NCBI GenBank assembly: GCA_937894515.1
Contig: CALCRH010000074.1
Span: forward strand, 1 to 28,327
Direction: 5' to 3'
DNA length: 28,327 nt
Source of the DNA: an uncultured Clostridia bacterium
Lineage (GTDB): Bacteria > Bacillota > Clostridia > Oscillospirales > Oscillospiraceae
Shown here: positions 1 through 10,011 of the stretch, one piece after another
Position numbering within the stretch: the stretch's first letter is position 1
How the letters are laid out: every line of letters starts with the position of its first letter
Position numbers and translations under genes: made by a program
The notes under the pieces: model-generated
The model's database searches: none
What the model saw: the letters and a program-made list of their open reading frames with translations, nothing else
What the model was told of the DNA's origin: nothing

Positions 1-529
1 ACTTGGTCTGCACATAGGTGAAGCCGTTGATGCGGGAGATGATCTGTGCTGCATCTTTTCCCAAACCGTTGAGAATGACACGCAGCGGCTCTTTGCGAGC
101 CTTATTGGCGTTCTTCACGATACCGATAGCGCCCTCTGCCGCGGCAAAGGACTCGTGACCGGCAAGGAACGCAAAGCACTTGGACTCATCACTTAAAAGC
201 ATAGCGCCCAGATTGCCGTGACCCAAGCCTACCTTGCGATCCTCAGCAACACTGCCGTCCAGGCAGAAGGCCTGCAGTCCCACGCCGATCAGCTTGGCAG
301 CCTCGGCAGCGGTCTTGACGCCGGACTTAATGGCAATGGCGGCACCCACAGTGTATGCCCAGCAGGCATTTTCAAAGCAGATGGGTTGGATCCCCTTGAC
401 GATCTCATAGGGGTCAAAGCCCTTTGCTTTACAGATCTCGCGGCACTCCTCCACGGAATTGATCCCGTACTGTGCGAGGACGCCGTTGATTTTATTGATT
501 CTTCTCTCGTAGTTTTCAAACAGAGCCAT
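1..529 (-). CDS. GGGtGRT family protein, C-terminus cut by window edge
   Basis: The minus strand is open from an ATG at 529 to the window edge, giving about 176 residues that begin MALFENYERRINKING. The sequence (CWAYTVGAAIAIKSG, then GLGHGNLGAMLLSDESKCFAF) resembles the GGGtGRT family, proteins of about 330 residues with no established biochemical role, so roughly half is present and the name-giving motif is not visible. The start is fixed by AAGGAGG, which overlaps the stop codon of the upstream NifU-like gene and lies 13 bases before it. The tight coupling implies one transcript with the Fe-S scaffold gene, a pairing I recall as recurrent in Clostridia. A role linked to metal or Fe-S handling is inference only. 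Confidence 0.8.
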   Translation of the reverse strand, partial: MALFENYERRINKINGVLAQYGINSVEECREICKAKGFDPYEIVKGIQPICFENACWAYTVGAAIAIKSGVKTAAEAAKLIGVGLQAFCLDGSVAEDRKVGLGHGNLGAMLLSDESKCFAFLAGHESFAAAEGAIGIVKNANKARKEPLRVILNGLGKDAAQIISRINGFTYVQTK

Positions 530-542
530 GGTTTCGTCCTCC

Positions 543-1235
543 TTATTCCTGACGGGGGTCAATATACTTGACCGCGGCATCCCACTGGCCGTAGTGACCG
601 GTGGCCTTCTTCAATGCCTCGTTGGCGTCGTCACCCTTCTTGATGAAATCCATCATCTTGCCCAGATTGACAAACTCATAGCCGATGATCTCACCATCCT
701 TGTTCAGCGCCATCTTGGAGCAGTAGCCCTCGGCCATCTCCAGATAGCGGGGACCCTTGGCCTTGGTGCCGAACATGGTGCCCACCTGAGAGCGCAGACC
801 CTTGCCCAGATCCTCCAGAGAGGAACCCACAGCCAGACCGTCTTCAGAAAAAGCGGACTGGGTACGGCCATAGACGATCTGCAAAAACAGCTCCCGCATG
901 GCGGTGTTGATGGCGTCACACACCAGATCGGTGTTCAGCGCCTCTATAATGGTCTTGCCGATGAGAATTTCGGAAGCCATGGCGGCGGAATGGGTCATGC
1001 CGGAGCAGCCCAGCGTCTCCACCAACGCCTCTTCAATGATACCGTTCTTCACGTTCAGCGTCAGCTTGCAGGCGCCCTGCTGGGGAGCGCACCAGCCGAT
1101 ACCGTGGGTAAAACCGGAGATATCGGAAATATCTTTAGCCTGGACCCACTTGCCCTCTTCGGGAATGGGAGCCGGACCGTGATATGCACCCTTTGCAACC
1201 GGACACATATTTTGTACTTCAGTGGTATAGATCAT
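543..1235 (-). CDS. NifU-like iron-sulfur cluster assembly scaffold protein
   Basis: This 230-residue protein resembles the IscU/NifU N-terminal scaffold fold. Candidate cluster-ligand cysteines lie at about residues 49 (GIGWCAPQQG), 56 (GACKL) and 77 (ETLGCSGMTHS). The C-terminal third (about 150-230) is an extension not found in short IscU proteins and matches the longer clostridial variety. The ATG at 1235 follows an AAAGGAAG ribosome binding site. It lies 40 bases downstream of trpS and 13 bases upstream of the GGGtGRT gene, and no promoter stands out between trpS and this gene, so readthrough from trpS is likely. In the cell it would hold transient Fe-S clusters in the cytosol. No cysteine desulfurase gene is in the window, so it is not part of a local isc or suf operon. 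Confidence 0.85.
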   Translation of the reverse strand: MIYTTEVQNMCPVAKGAYHGPAPIPEEGKWVQAKDISDISGFTHGIGWCAPQQGACKLTLNVKNGIIEEALVETLGCSGMTHSAAMASEILIGKTIIEALNTDLVCDAINTAMRELFLQIVYGRTQSAFSEDGLAVGSSLEDLGKGLRSQVGTMFGTKAKGPRYLEMAEGYCSKMALNKDGEIIGYEFVNLGKMMDFIKKGDDANEALKKATGHYGQWDAAVKYIDPRQE

Positions 1236-1275
1236 ACTGATTTTCTTCCTTTCTAAAAATCATGGAATATTGAAT

Positions 1276-2271
1276 TTATCGGGCCACAAAACCGATCTTG
1301 CGCTGCACCTTGCTCAAGGTCTTGTTGGCAAGGTAGGATGCGCGTTCCGCACCGGTCTTGTAAACGCTCTCGATGTACGCCTTGTCAGCCATGAGCCGCT
1401 CGGACTCCTCCCGGATGGGACGCAGCAGTTCCACCACGGCCTCACCCACAGCGGGCTTAAAGACGCCGTAGCCCTGTCCGGCGAATTCCGCCTCAGCCTC
1501 GGCAATGGTCTTGCCGGTGGCAGCGCAGTAGATGGTCAGCAGGTTGGAGATACCGGCCTTATTCTCTTTGTCGAACTTCACGGCGGTCTCGCAGTCGGTA
1601 ACAGCGCGCTTGAACTTCTTCATGATCTCCTCGGGCTTGTCCATCAGATTCACGCAGCCCTCGGGCAGAGACTTGCTCATCTTGGTGGTGGGATCGTCCA
1701 GAGACATGAGACGCGCACCCATCTTGGGAATGAACGGCTCGGGCAGCACAAAGGTATCGCTGTAAACGCCGTTAAAGCGCTGGGCGATGTCACGGGTCAG
1801 CTCCACGTGCTGCTTCTGATCCTCACCCACCGGCACCAGATCCGCCTGATACAGCAGAATATCCGCCGCCATCAAAACGGGATAGGTGAAAAGGCCAGAG
1901 GTGATGTTGTCCGCGTGCTGCTGGGATTTTTGCTTGAACTGGGTCATACGGCTCAGCTCACCGAACTGGGTATAGCAGCCCAATATCCAGCCCAGTTCCG
2001 CGTGCTGCGGCACGTGGGACTGGATGAACATGATGTTCTTCTGCGGATCCAGTCCGCAGGCGATGTACTGCGCCAGCTGGTTCACGCTGCGGCGGCGCAG
2101 AGTTGCGGGATCCTGCCGTACGGTAATGGCGTGCATATCCACGATGCAGTACAGGCAGTCGTACTCGTCCTGCAAAGCCACCCAGTTCTTGATAGCGCCC
2201 ATATAAGAGCCCAGCGTCAGTTCACCGGAGGGCTGAATACCGCTGAATATTCGTTTCTTTTTCTCTTCCAT
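1276..2271 (-). CDS. trpS: tryptophanyl-tRNA synthetase
   Basis: This class I aminoacyl-tRNA synthetase charges tRNA-Trp in the cytosol. The 331-residue product has the usual family length. The HIGH-type signature is PSGELTLGSYMG (residues 14-25) and the KMSKS loop is TTKMSKSLPEG (KMSKS at 197-201). The frame stays open upstream to 2334, but I chose the ATG at 2271: the family N-terminus is RIFSGIQPSG, and GTGAGG sits at proper spacing before it. The promoter at 2306-2334 gives a leader of only about 28 bases, too short for a T-box. The NifU-like and GGGtGRT genes follow on the same strand. Confidence 0.97.
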   Translation of the reverse strand: MEEKKKRIFSGIQPSGELTLGSYMGAIKNWVALQDEYDCLYCIVDMHAITVRQDPATLRRRSVNQLAQYIACGLDPQKNIMFIQSHVPQHAELGWILGCYTQFGELSRMTQFKQKSQQHADNITSGLFTYPVLMAADILLYQADLVPVGEDQKQHVELTRDIAQRFNGVYSDTFVLPEPFIPKMGARLMSLDDPTTKMSKSLPEGCVNLMDKPEEIMKKFKRAVTDCETAVKFDKENKAGISNLLTIYCAATGKTIAEAEAEFAGQGYGVFKPAVGEAVVELLRPIREESERLMADKAYIESVYKTGAERASYLANKTLSKVQRKIGFVAR

Positions 2272-2305
2272 TCTGTGATACCTCACTTCCAAACAAATCC
2301 ATGAT

Positions 2306-2334
2306 ATTTTAACACTATCCAAGGAAAAATGCAA
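2306..2334 (-). promoter_or_regulatory. sigma-A-type promoter for trpS
   Basis: On the minus strand, TTGCAT (2329-2334) and TAAAAT (2306-2311) are separated by exactly 17 bases. Transcription would start near 2299, about 28 bases before the trpS ATG. This supports the start at 2271 rather than the longer frame, whose extra codons would include the promoter itself. Confidence 0.7.
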
Positions 2335-2383
2335 TCATCGTTCGCTTATTTTAGCCATTTATCCGGCGAATTATAGCGGCCAG

Positions 2384-3412
2384 TCACCACTTGTTTTCCA
2401 CCTTTTCCGCAAAGCCCAAAAAGTCCTTTACCTCGATCACCTTACCGTCATCTAAAACAGCCCTGCCGGTAAATCGTCCGAATACCTGATGCTGATTGCT
2501 GCCCAGCACCTTGAAATCCGTATTGGCAGCACGATCCAGAATCGGCACAAAATCCATCTCAAAGCGCCCGTCATCGCTGGTAAACGTCCACGGGGACAGG
2601 TAATCCTCCGTTCCGTTCTGCATGGGGATATTGAACTTCACCTGACTGAGCTTGTGTGCCTTTCCATCGTAAAACAGCATATTTTCACTGGCGGCGGAGG
2701 TATCACCAAAGCCGTAGCCGATATTCCAGCCAAAGGGTTCGCCGTCCACCTGCCCCGAAGCGCTGCCCCAGTACCAGGTATTGTGATAGGTCCATACCCC
2801 TCTGCCCCAGTCCAGAACGCCGAAGCTGTCCACAGAATCAAACGTATAGGTATGTGTGCCAAGCACCACCTCTCCGGATGCCCGCATACAGTTGATCTTC
2901 TGGTTGAAATAGAAGTACGCCGGCTTGTCAAAGGGCGTGCAGATGACCATGCTCTCCTCCGGTTCATCGGTCAGGAGAAAATGCCCGTCAATGGCCTTGC
3001 CGTCCAGAAAATCGTCCATGTGGAACGTCAGCTCACGTCCATCGGACACATGGCGGAATGCCAGCCCATAGTTCTTTCCTGCAATGGCAATATCCCCCTC
3101 TGCACTGCTGGCAGGCAGGCCGGTTTTTCCCATGGGAAACCAACGCATGGGGCTGACAGTTTTTTCCCATTTTTCGTCAAAGTTGAGAAAAGAAATGGAG
3201 TCCAGACCCATGTAGCCGTTGTCGTCAATGGTCAAGGCCACGGCAAAATGGTCGTTGTTGATAAGATAGTAGTCCCATTCCTTGATACGCATGGCACTTG
3301 CCTTGATGTCGCTGCGCCGATAGATCGGCAGGAGTTTTTTTGCATACCCGGCCTCGGTCAAATTTCCCTTGCCATCCAGCAAAGGTTTACGCTCTATAAT
3401 TTCATGTTGCAT
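2384..3412 (-). CDS. DUF2804 domain protein
   Basis: The 342-residue protein is soluble by appearance, with no signal peptide or membrane segment. It is rich in aromatic residues and beta-type sequence (DWGRGVWTYHNTWYWGSASG, WNIGYGFGD, MLFYDGKAHKL). These are hallmarks I associate with the DUF2804 family, whose function is unknown. The length fits the family. The start ATG at 3412 follows GGAAGGGGAG. It is a single-gene unit: its own promoter lies at 3445-3473, divergent from gltX, and I see no hairpin between its stop and the trpS promoter, so some readthrough into trpS is possible. The name is a family call; no reaction can be assigned. Confidence 0.85.
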   Translation of the reverse strand: MQHEIIERKPLLDGKGNLTEAGYAKKLLPIYRRSDIKASAMRIKEWDYYLINNDHFAVALTIDDNGYMGLDSISFLNFDEKWEKTVSPMRWFPMGKTGLPASSAEGDIAIAGKNYGLAFRHVSDGRELTFHMDDFLDGKAIDGHFLLTDEPEESMVICTPFDKPAYFYFNQKINCMRASGEVVLGTHTYTFDSVDSFGVLDWGRGVWTYHNTWYWGSASGQVDGEPFGWNIGYGFGDTSAASENMLFYDGKAHKLSQVKFNIPMQNGTEDYLSPWTFTSDDGRFEMDFVPILDRAANTDFKVLGSNQHQVFGRFTGRAVLDDGKVIEVKDFLGFAEKVENKW

Positions 3413-3444
3413 AGGCTCATCTCCCCTTCCTTTGATTCAAATTC

Positions 3445-3473
3445 ATTATACACATTTTTTTGCGCCATTTCAA
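3445..3473 (-). promoter_or_regulatory. sigma-A-type promoter for the DUF2804 gene
   Basis: On the minus strand, TTGAAA (3468-3473) and TATAAT (3445-3450) are spaced by 17 bases. The start of transcription would fall near 3438. It is divergent from the gltX promoter, with the two -35 boxes about 21 bases apart. Confidence 0.75.
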
Positions 3474-3494
3474 CCTGACCATCGTGGAATTTCA

Positions 3495-3522
3495 TTGACT
3501 TTTCCCCGGGAAACACTATAAT
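3495..3522 (+). promoter_or_regulatory. sigma-A-type promoter for gltX operon
   Basis: TTGACT (3495-3500) and TATAAT (3517-3522) are separated by 16 bases, giving a leader of about 35 bases before the gltX ATG. No room exists for a T-box riboswitch. This is the only clear promoter I see for the gltX, SpoIIM-like and glutamine synthetase genes. Confidence 0.75.
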
Positions 3523-3563
3523 ATATTTGTGATTTTTTTGCCGTTTGCAAGGAGGAACTGATA

Positions 3564-5051
3564 ATGGCTCTGGATATGAACTATTTTGCCGAAATGGAAG
3601 CAAAAATCCCCCATGGAAAGGTGCGTACCCGATTTGCCCCTTCTCCCACCGGTTATATGCACGTGGGCAATCTACGCACCGCCCTCTACACCTGGCTGAT
3701 CGCCCGCAATGCAGGCGGCACCTTTGTCCTGCGCATTGAGGATACCGATCAGGGGCGTCTGGTGGAGGGTGCTACCGATGTGATCTACCGCACCATGAAA
3801 GAGTGCCATTTGGATCACGATGAAGGTCCCGATATCGGTGGTCCCGTGGCACCCTATATCCAGTCCCAGCGCCGTGATACCTATGGCAAGTATGCAGAGC
3901 TTTTGGTAGAAAAGGGCGGCGCATATTACTGCTTCTGCGAAAAAGCAGAATCCGAAGAGGACAGCGGCGAATTTAACCGCGCTGTCGATCCCTGCCGTGA
4001 CATTCCTCTTGACGAGGCCAAAGCCCGGGTCGCCGCCGGCGAACCCTATGTCATTCGCCAGCGTATTCCCGCAGACGGCACTACCACGTTCCAGGATGCC
4101 ATCTTCGGCGAAATCACCGTAGAAAATAAAACTCTGGACGATCAGGTACTGCTGAAACGCGATGGTCTGCCCACCTACAACTTTGCCAACGTCATCGATG
4201 ACCATCTGATGGGCATTACCCATGTAGTCCGCGGCAGCGAATACCTCTCCTCCGCTCCCAAGTACAACCTGCTGTACGAGGCTTTCGGTTGGGAGATCCC
4301 CACTTACGTCCACTGCTCTCCTGTCATGCGTGACGCCCAGAATAAAATGTCCAAGCGCCACGGCGACCCCAGCTACGAGGACTTGAAAGCCCAGGGCTAC
4401 TTGACCGAAGCCATCTTGAACTACGTTGCCCTGCTGGGCTGGAGTCCTAAAGGCGAGTATGCCGAGGAGGAGATCTTCTCTTTGGACGAGCTTGCCAAGG
4501 TGTTTGATATGACCGGCATCTCCAAGTCCCCGGCCATCTTCGACATTGCCAAGCTGGATCATTTTAATGCTGTCTATCTACGTAACCTCTCTCCCGAGAA
4601 GTTCTGTAAAGTAGCAGAACCTTACATCCGGCAGAGCGTCAAGGGCAACTTTGACATCGTCGGTATTGCCGCTCTGCTGCAGGCAAGATGTGAAAAGCTC
4701 ACAGAGATCCCCGAAAAGGTAGATTTCTTTGATACCTGCCCCGACTACGATGTAGAGTTTTTCACCAACAAAAAATCCAAGACCGATCCCGCCGTGTGCC
4801 GGGATATGCTGAATGCGGCCATCCCCATGCTGGACAGTATCACTGACTGGACAGTGGAGAATATTCACGATGGTCTGATTGCTTTGGCGGAAAAACTGGA
4901 AGTAAAGAATGCTACATTGATGTGGCCGGTGCGTATTGCCGCTGCCGGTAAACTGGTAACACCCGGCGGTGCTGTGGAGATCTGCCATCTGCTGGGTAAA
5001 GAAGAAACATTGCGCCGCCTGCATGCCGGTCTTGCCAAACTGAACGCATGA
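3564..5051 (+). CDS. gltX: glutamyl-tRNA synthetase
   Basis: This class I synthetase attaches glutamate to tRNA-Glu and, in organisms that lack GlnRS, also to tRNA-Gln for later amidation. The 495-residue length fits bacterial GluRS. The HIGH box is APSPTGYMHVGNLRTALY (HVGN at 33-36) and the KMSKS box is NKMSKRHGDPSYEDL (261-265). A possible zinc site is YYCFCEK (Cys123, Cys125) plus Cys144. The C-terminal anticodon-binding half follows. The ATG at 3564 has AAGGAGG nine bases upstream. Its stop overlaps the start of the next gene (ATGATGA), indicating translational coupling. It heads an operon that ends with glutamine synthetase, so glutamate use is the common thread. Confidence 0.97.
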   Translation: MALDMNYFAEMEAKIPHGKVRTRFAPSPTGYMHVGNLRTALYTWLIARNAGGTFVLRIEDTDQGRLVEGATDVIYRTMKECHLDHDEGPDIGGPVAPYIQSQRRDTYGKYAELLVEKGGAYYCFCEKAESEEDSGEFNRAVDPCRDIPLDEAKARVAAGEPYVIRQRIPADGTTTFQDAIFGEITVENKTLDDQVLLKRDGLPTYNFANVIDDHLMGITHVVRGSEYLSSAPKYNLLYEAFGWEIPTYVHCSPVMRDAQNKMSKRHGDPSYEDLKAQGYLTEAILNYVALLGWSPKGEYAEEEIFSLDELAKVFDMTGISKSPAIFDIAKLDHFNAVYLRNLSPEKFCKVAEPYIRQSVKGNFDIVGIAALLQARCEKLTEIPEKVDFFDTCPDYDVEFFTNKKSKTDPAVCRDMLNAAIPMLDSITDWTVENIHDGLIALAEKLEVKNATLMWPVRIAAAGKLVTPGGAVEICHLLGKEETLRRLHAGLAKLNA

Positions 5052-5662
5052 TGAAGTCTTTTATGGAACAGTTTCGGCAGTTTTATCGGGACACTTTTTC
5101 CCACTATCTTTTTATTACCGCAGTGGCCTTTGCCGCGCTGCTTGTCATCAGTTTTCTGGTCGGCTACATTGACAAAGATCTGGCCGCCGGCATCATGAAC
5201 TGGTTTGCTCAGCAGATTGCTCAGCTCGGCGTTGTCAGCAGTAATGGTACTTTCAACGCGATTGCTCTGTTTTTTAACAACAGCCGCTCGATGGCTTCTG
5301 CCATTCTGTTTGGCTTTATTCCCTACATCTATTTTTCTGCTGTGAGCCTTGGTACCAATGCCATGCTGGTGGGACTTTTTGCGGCGGTCTACGTCAACGA
5401 GGGAAAATCGCTTCTTACATATCTCTGCGGTATTCTGCCCCATGGTATTTTTGAGATCCCGGCTCTGATTTTTGCGTTGAGCTGCGGTTTTTATCTCTGT
5501 GAAACGGTTACCGACTATTTCCGCAGCAGAGAGAAAGGCCTCGTAAAACAGGCAATTACCGACATTCTCCCGGTCTATCTTTGCATCATTCTTCCGCTTC
5601 TGCTTCTGGCGGCAGTTGTGGAAGCTTACCTCACTCCTGTTATCCTGCAGGCAATTTCGTAA
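5048..5662 (+). CDS. SpoIIM-like (stage II sporulation protein M / DUF95) membrane protein
   Basis: This 204-residue polytopic membrane protein has about five hydrophobic segments (residues about 20-40, 85-112, 118-135, 138-152 and 172-202). It carries the family signature LFFNNSRSMA, then GILPHGIFEIPA. SpoIIM of Bacillus works with SpoIID and SpoIIP in engulfment during sporulation. The same fold also occurs in non-sporulation proteins, so a sporulation role is not proven. The start overlaps the gltX stop; a second in-frame ATG at 5051 is equally possible. It lies 18 bases before the glutamine synthetase gene. No spoIID or spoIIP is nearby, and the placement between two glutamate-using enzymes is unusual. 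Confidence 0.8.
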   Translation: MMKSFMEQFRQFYRDTFSHYLFITAVAFAALLVISFLVGYIDKDLAAGIMNWFAQQIAQLGVVSSNGTFNAIALFFNNSRSMASAILFGFIPYIYFSAVSLGTNAMLVGLFAAVYVNEGKSLLTYLCGILPHGIFEIPALIFALSCGFYLCETVTDYFRSREKGLVKQAITDILPVYLCIILPLLLLAAVVEAYLTPVILQAIS

Positions 5663-5680
5663 AAAAGGAGGAAACCCGCC

Positions 5681-7782
<2,102 letters not shown>

Positions 7783-7783
<1 letters not shown>

Positions 7784-7820
7784 AAAAGGAGCTGAAGACT
7801 CAGGTCTTCAGCTCCTTTTT
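7783..7820. terminator. bidirectional terminator between glnN and the YkvI-like gene
   Basis: A perfect 17-bp stem (7783-7799 with 7804-7820) has a four-base TCAG loop. The arms begin with five A and end with five T, so it works on both strands. The left arm begins at the last base of the glnN stop codon. On the minus strand the opposite arm contains the final codons of the YkvI-like protein (KKELKT), so the stem is also coding sequence. Confidence 0.9.
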
Positions 7821-8867
7821 GCATTGGATAAAATGAATCACCATGGTTGCCAGGAATATCGTGCTCAAATAGCCAAATACCGGGAACAGTATGCCGATGA
7901 TATCGGCAAATCCAAACAAACTGCAGCTCCAGATCACGGCGATCATCACCAGTAAAACGCCCTTGTAATGGTTTTTGACCACAGCAATGCGCTGCGACAT
8001 ATGGGTCATCAGCCCCACCAGAGACGCCAAAGCGTTACAGAACATACCCAAAAACAGCAGCACACCGTAGCAGCTTCCCAAAATGGGTGCCAGTTTGCTT
8101 CCCACCGCTACCATAGGCAGTTGTGCGGCAGCCGCCTCCGGCAGTGTGGCAACGGATGTCAGTACGCTGGCAGCCACGATCAGCAGCTCAACACCGCTCA
8201 GTATAATACCAAGCAAAACGGTTTTCTTTTTTGTAAACAGCTTCCCTACCGGCATCATAATGCCGATGCTGCCCATCAGGTTATAAGCCACAAAGGTCAA
8301 AGCTGCAATAAACCAGTTGGGCATCAGCGGATTGCTGTTGCTTCGCTGGATCTGCAGGATATTGCCGATATCAAAGTTCCTCCAGGCGCCTACGGCGAAG
8401 AGCAATGTTGCAATCACCAAAATGGGGATCAATGCAGAAAATGCATTCACCATTCCTGTCACGCCAAAGATGGCGATCAGGCACACAATTGTACTAAATA
8501 CAGCGCTGCCAAGCCATGCAGGGATCTCAAAGAGCTGGTTTCCCAATGCTCCTACACCGGCAGACATCACAACAACAACGCCAAAGAGAAATGTAGACGC
8601 AATAAGGCCGCTGAGCTTCCTTAGCCACAGCAGATGATCCCACGGTACCAAGATCCGGTCCAGCTCATCCCATCCCGTCATCTGCGTCAAACGCATCAGA
8701 ACGATGCCGAAAAATACAAACAGCACCGTTGCTAAGGCAAAGCCCAAATAGCCCCATATGCCAAAAGAGCCAAAGAATTGCCAAAGCTCCTGGCCGGAGA
8801 GAAACCCGGCTCCCAGAAAGCACCCCACATAAGTAAAAGAGAGCGTAATCGCTCCCGCCTTTTTCAT
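7800..8867 (-). CDS. YkvI-family membrane protein (LeuT-fold-like permease)
   Basis: The 355-residue protein is almost entirely hydrophobic, with about ten transmembrane helices. Its N-terminus, ITLSFTYVGCFLGAGFLSGQE, contains the glycine-rich broken helix 1 typical of the APC/LeuT superfamily and of the YkvI group. The substrate is unknown; related proteins are transporters of amino acids or other small nitrogen compounds. The frame is open to 8924, but the ATG at 8867 is preferred: AGAGGG lies seven bases upstream, and the longer frame would overlap its own promoter. It is a single-gene unit converging on glnN. The last six codons lie inside the terminator hairpin. Confidence 0.82.
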   Translation of the reverse strand: MKKAGAITLSFTYVGCFLGAGFLSGQELWQFFGSFGIWGYLGFALATVLFVFFGIVLMRLTQMTGWDELDRILVPWDHLLWLRKLSGLIASTFLFGVVVVMSAGVGALGNQLFEIPAWLGSAVFSTIVCLIAIFGVTGMVNAFSALIPILVIATLLFAVGAWRNFDIGNILQIQRSNSNPLMPNWFIAALTFVAYNLMGSIGIMMPVGKLFTKKKTVLLGIILSGVELLIVAASVLTSVATLPEAAAAQLPMVAVGSKLAPILGSCYGVLLFLGMFCNALASLVGLMTHMSQRIAVVKNHYKGVLLVMIAVIWSCSLFGFADIIGILFPVFGYLSTIFLATMVIHFIQCKKELKT

Positions 8868-8895
8868 ACAAAAACCCTCTTTCCAAATTGTGTCT

Positions 8896-8924
8896 ATTCT
8901 ACTCATTTTCTTTTTCTTCGTCAA
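8896..8924 (-). promoter_or_regulatory. sigma-A-type promoter for the YkvI-like gene
   Basis: On the minus strand, TTGACG (8919-8924) and TAGAAT (8896-8901) are separated by 17 bases. Transcription would start near 8889, about 22 bases before the ATG at 8867. Confidence 0.7.
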
Positions 8925-8981
8925 GGGTTCTCCGTTATTTTAAAGATTCGCAAAATTTCATTGAATTATTCGGTTTTATCG

Positions 8982-9010
8982 TTGACGATTTCGGCAAATG
9001 GATATATAAT
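8982..9010 (+). promoter_or_regulatory. sigma-A-type promoter for the phosphate butyryltransferase-like gene
   Basis: TTGACG (8982-8987) and TATAAT (9005-9010) are separated by 17 bases. Transcription would start near 9017, leaving a leader of about 45 bases. The same intergenic region holds the divergent YkvI promoter about 60 bases away. Confidence 0.75.
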
Positions 9011-9061
9011 CATTGTAGCATAATTTGTCTATTTTGTTATATTATTGAAGGGAGATTCGAT

Positions 9062-9976
9062 ATGATCCGTACCATTGATGATATTCTGGCCGCCGCAAAG
9101 GGTGGTAAAACCGGTGTGATCGCTGTTGCCGCCGCCCACGATGAGCCCGTTATCGAGGCCGTTGTGGAGGCCAGAAAGGCCGGCATTGCCACCCCTATTC
9201 TGGTGGGCCATGTGGCTGAGATCGAAGCCATGCTGAAAAACGTGGGGGAAGATCCCGCTGCCTACGAGATCCTGCCCGGCGACAGCGATACCGACTGCGC
9301 TGCCAAGGCCGTTGCGCTGTGCGCCGAAGGCAAGGCCAACTTCCTGATGAAGGGTATTCTTGGCACTGCCGATCTGATGCGCGCCGTGTTCAACAAGGAG
9401 TGCGGCCTGCGTACCTCTCACCTGACCACCCATTGCATGTTCTATGAAATCCCTGCCCTGGGCAAGATGGTCATTCTCACAGACGGCGGCGTGAACACCT
9501 TCCCGGATCTTGACAAGAAGGCGGAGATTCTGGAAAATGCCGCCATGTGCTTCCAGGCTTTGGGCTATGAGAAGATCAACGCCGCCTGCATCTGCGGCGC
9601 TGAGCAGGTCAACCCCAAGATCCAGTCCACCGTGGACGCTGCGGAGCTGGCCGGTATGACCGAGCGCTGGAGTAAGTACGGCATGAACGTCTTTGGACCA
9701 GTCGCTCTCGACTTGGCCGTCAGCAAGGAAGCCTGCCACCACAAGCACTATACAGCTCCCGGCGGCGGCGATGCTGACATTCTGCTGGTTCCCAACTACG
9801 AGGTGGGCAACGGCATCGGCAAGGCGGCCACTCTGTTCGGCTCTGCCCGCAACGCCGGTATCATTCTTGGCGCCAAGGTTCCTATTGTTCTGGTTTCCCG
9901 CGCCGACAGCGCCGAATCCAAGCTGGCCTCCATCGCCCTGGGCTCCGTGCTGTCTGAACGCATGAATTTAGCCTAA
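9062..9976 (+). CDS. ptb: phosphate butyryltransferase / phosphate acyltransferase family enzyme
   Basis: The 304-residue protein matches the phosphotransacetylase/phosphotransbutyrylase family, which exchanges CoA for phosphate on a short acyl-CoA. Visible features are the N-terminal VIAVAAAHDEPVIEAV and LVGHVAEIE, NFLMKGILGTADLMRAV, MVILTDGGVNTFPDL, and the C-terminal PNYEVGNGIGKAATLFG and GAKVPIVLVSRADS. The DGGVNxxPDLxxK pattern and length favour Ptb over Pta, but substrate chain length cannot be read from sequence. The ATG at 9062 follows GAAGGGAG; the frame is open further upstream but runs through the promoter. No butyrate kinase gene follows, as would be classical; a PLP aminotransferase follows at 36 bases instead. 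A link to amino acid fermentation is inference. Confidence 0.85.
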   Translation: MIRTIDDILAAAKGGKTGVIAVAAAHDEPVIEAVVEARKAGIATPILVGHVAEIEAMLKNVGEDPAAYEILPGDSDTDCAAKAVALCAEGKANFLMKGILGTADLMRAVFNKECGLRTSHLTTHCMFYEIPALGKMVILTDGGVNTFPDLDKKAEILENAAMCFQALGYEKINAACICGAEQVNPKIQSTVDAAELAGMTERWSKYGMNVFGPVALDLAVSKEACHHKHYTAPGGGDADILLVPNYEVGNGIGKAATLFGSARNAGIILGAKVPIVLVSRADSAESKLASIALGSVLSERMNLA

Positions 9977-10011
9977 AATATACATAGAAATTTTTTGAGG
10001 AGGAAATATTC

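Noticed and set aside
1270..2304. Long plus-strand open frame opposite trpS
   Set aside because: It is a shadow of trpS: no ribosome binding site, composition of an antisense frame, while the minus strand shows intact synthetase motifs.
2272..2305. T-box riboswitch upstream of trpS (also considered for gltX and asnA)
   Set aside because: The promoters leave leaders of only about 25-35 bases, far too short, and no T-box sequence or specifier hairpin is seen.
8888..9061. N-terminal extension of the phosphate butyryltransferase-like protein
   Set aside because: The extension covers the promoter and is unlike the family; the ATG at 9062 has a ribosome binding site and matches the family start.
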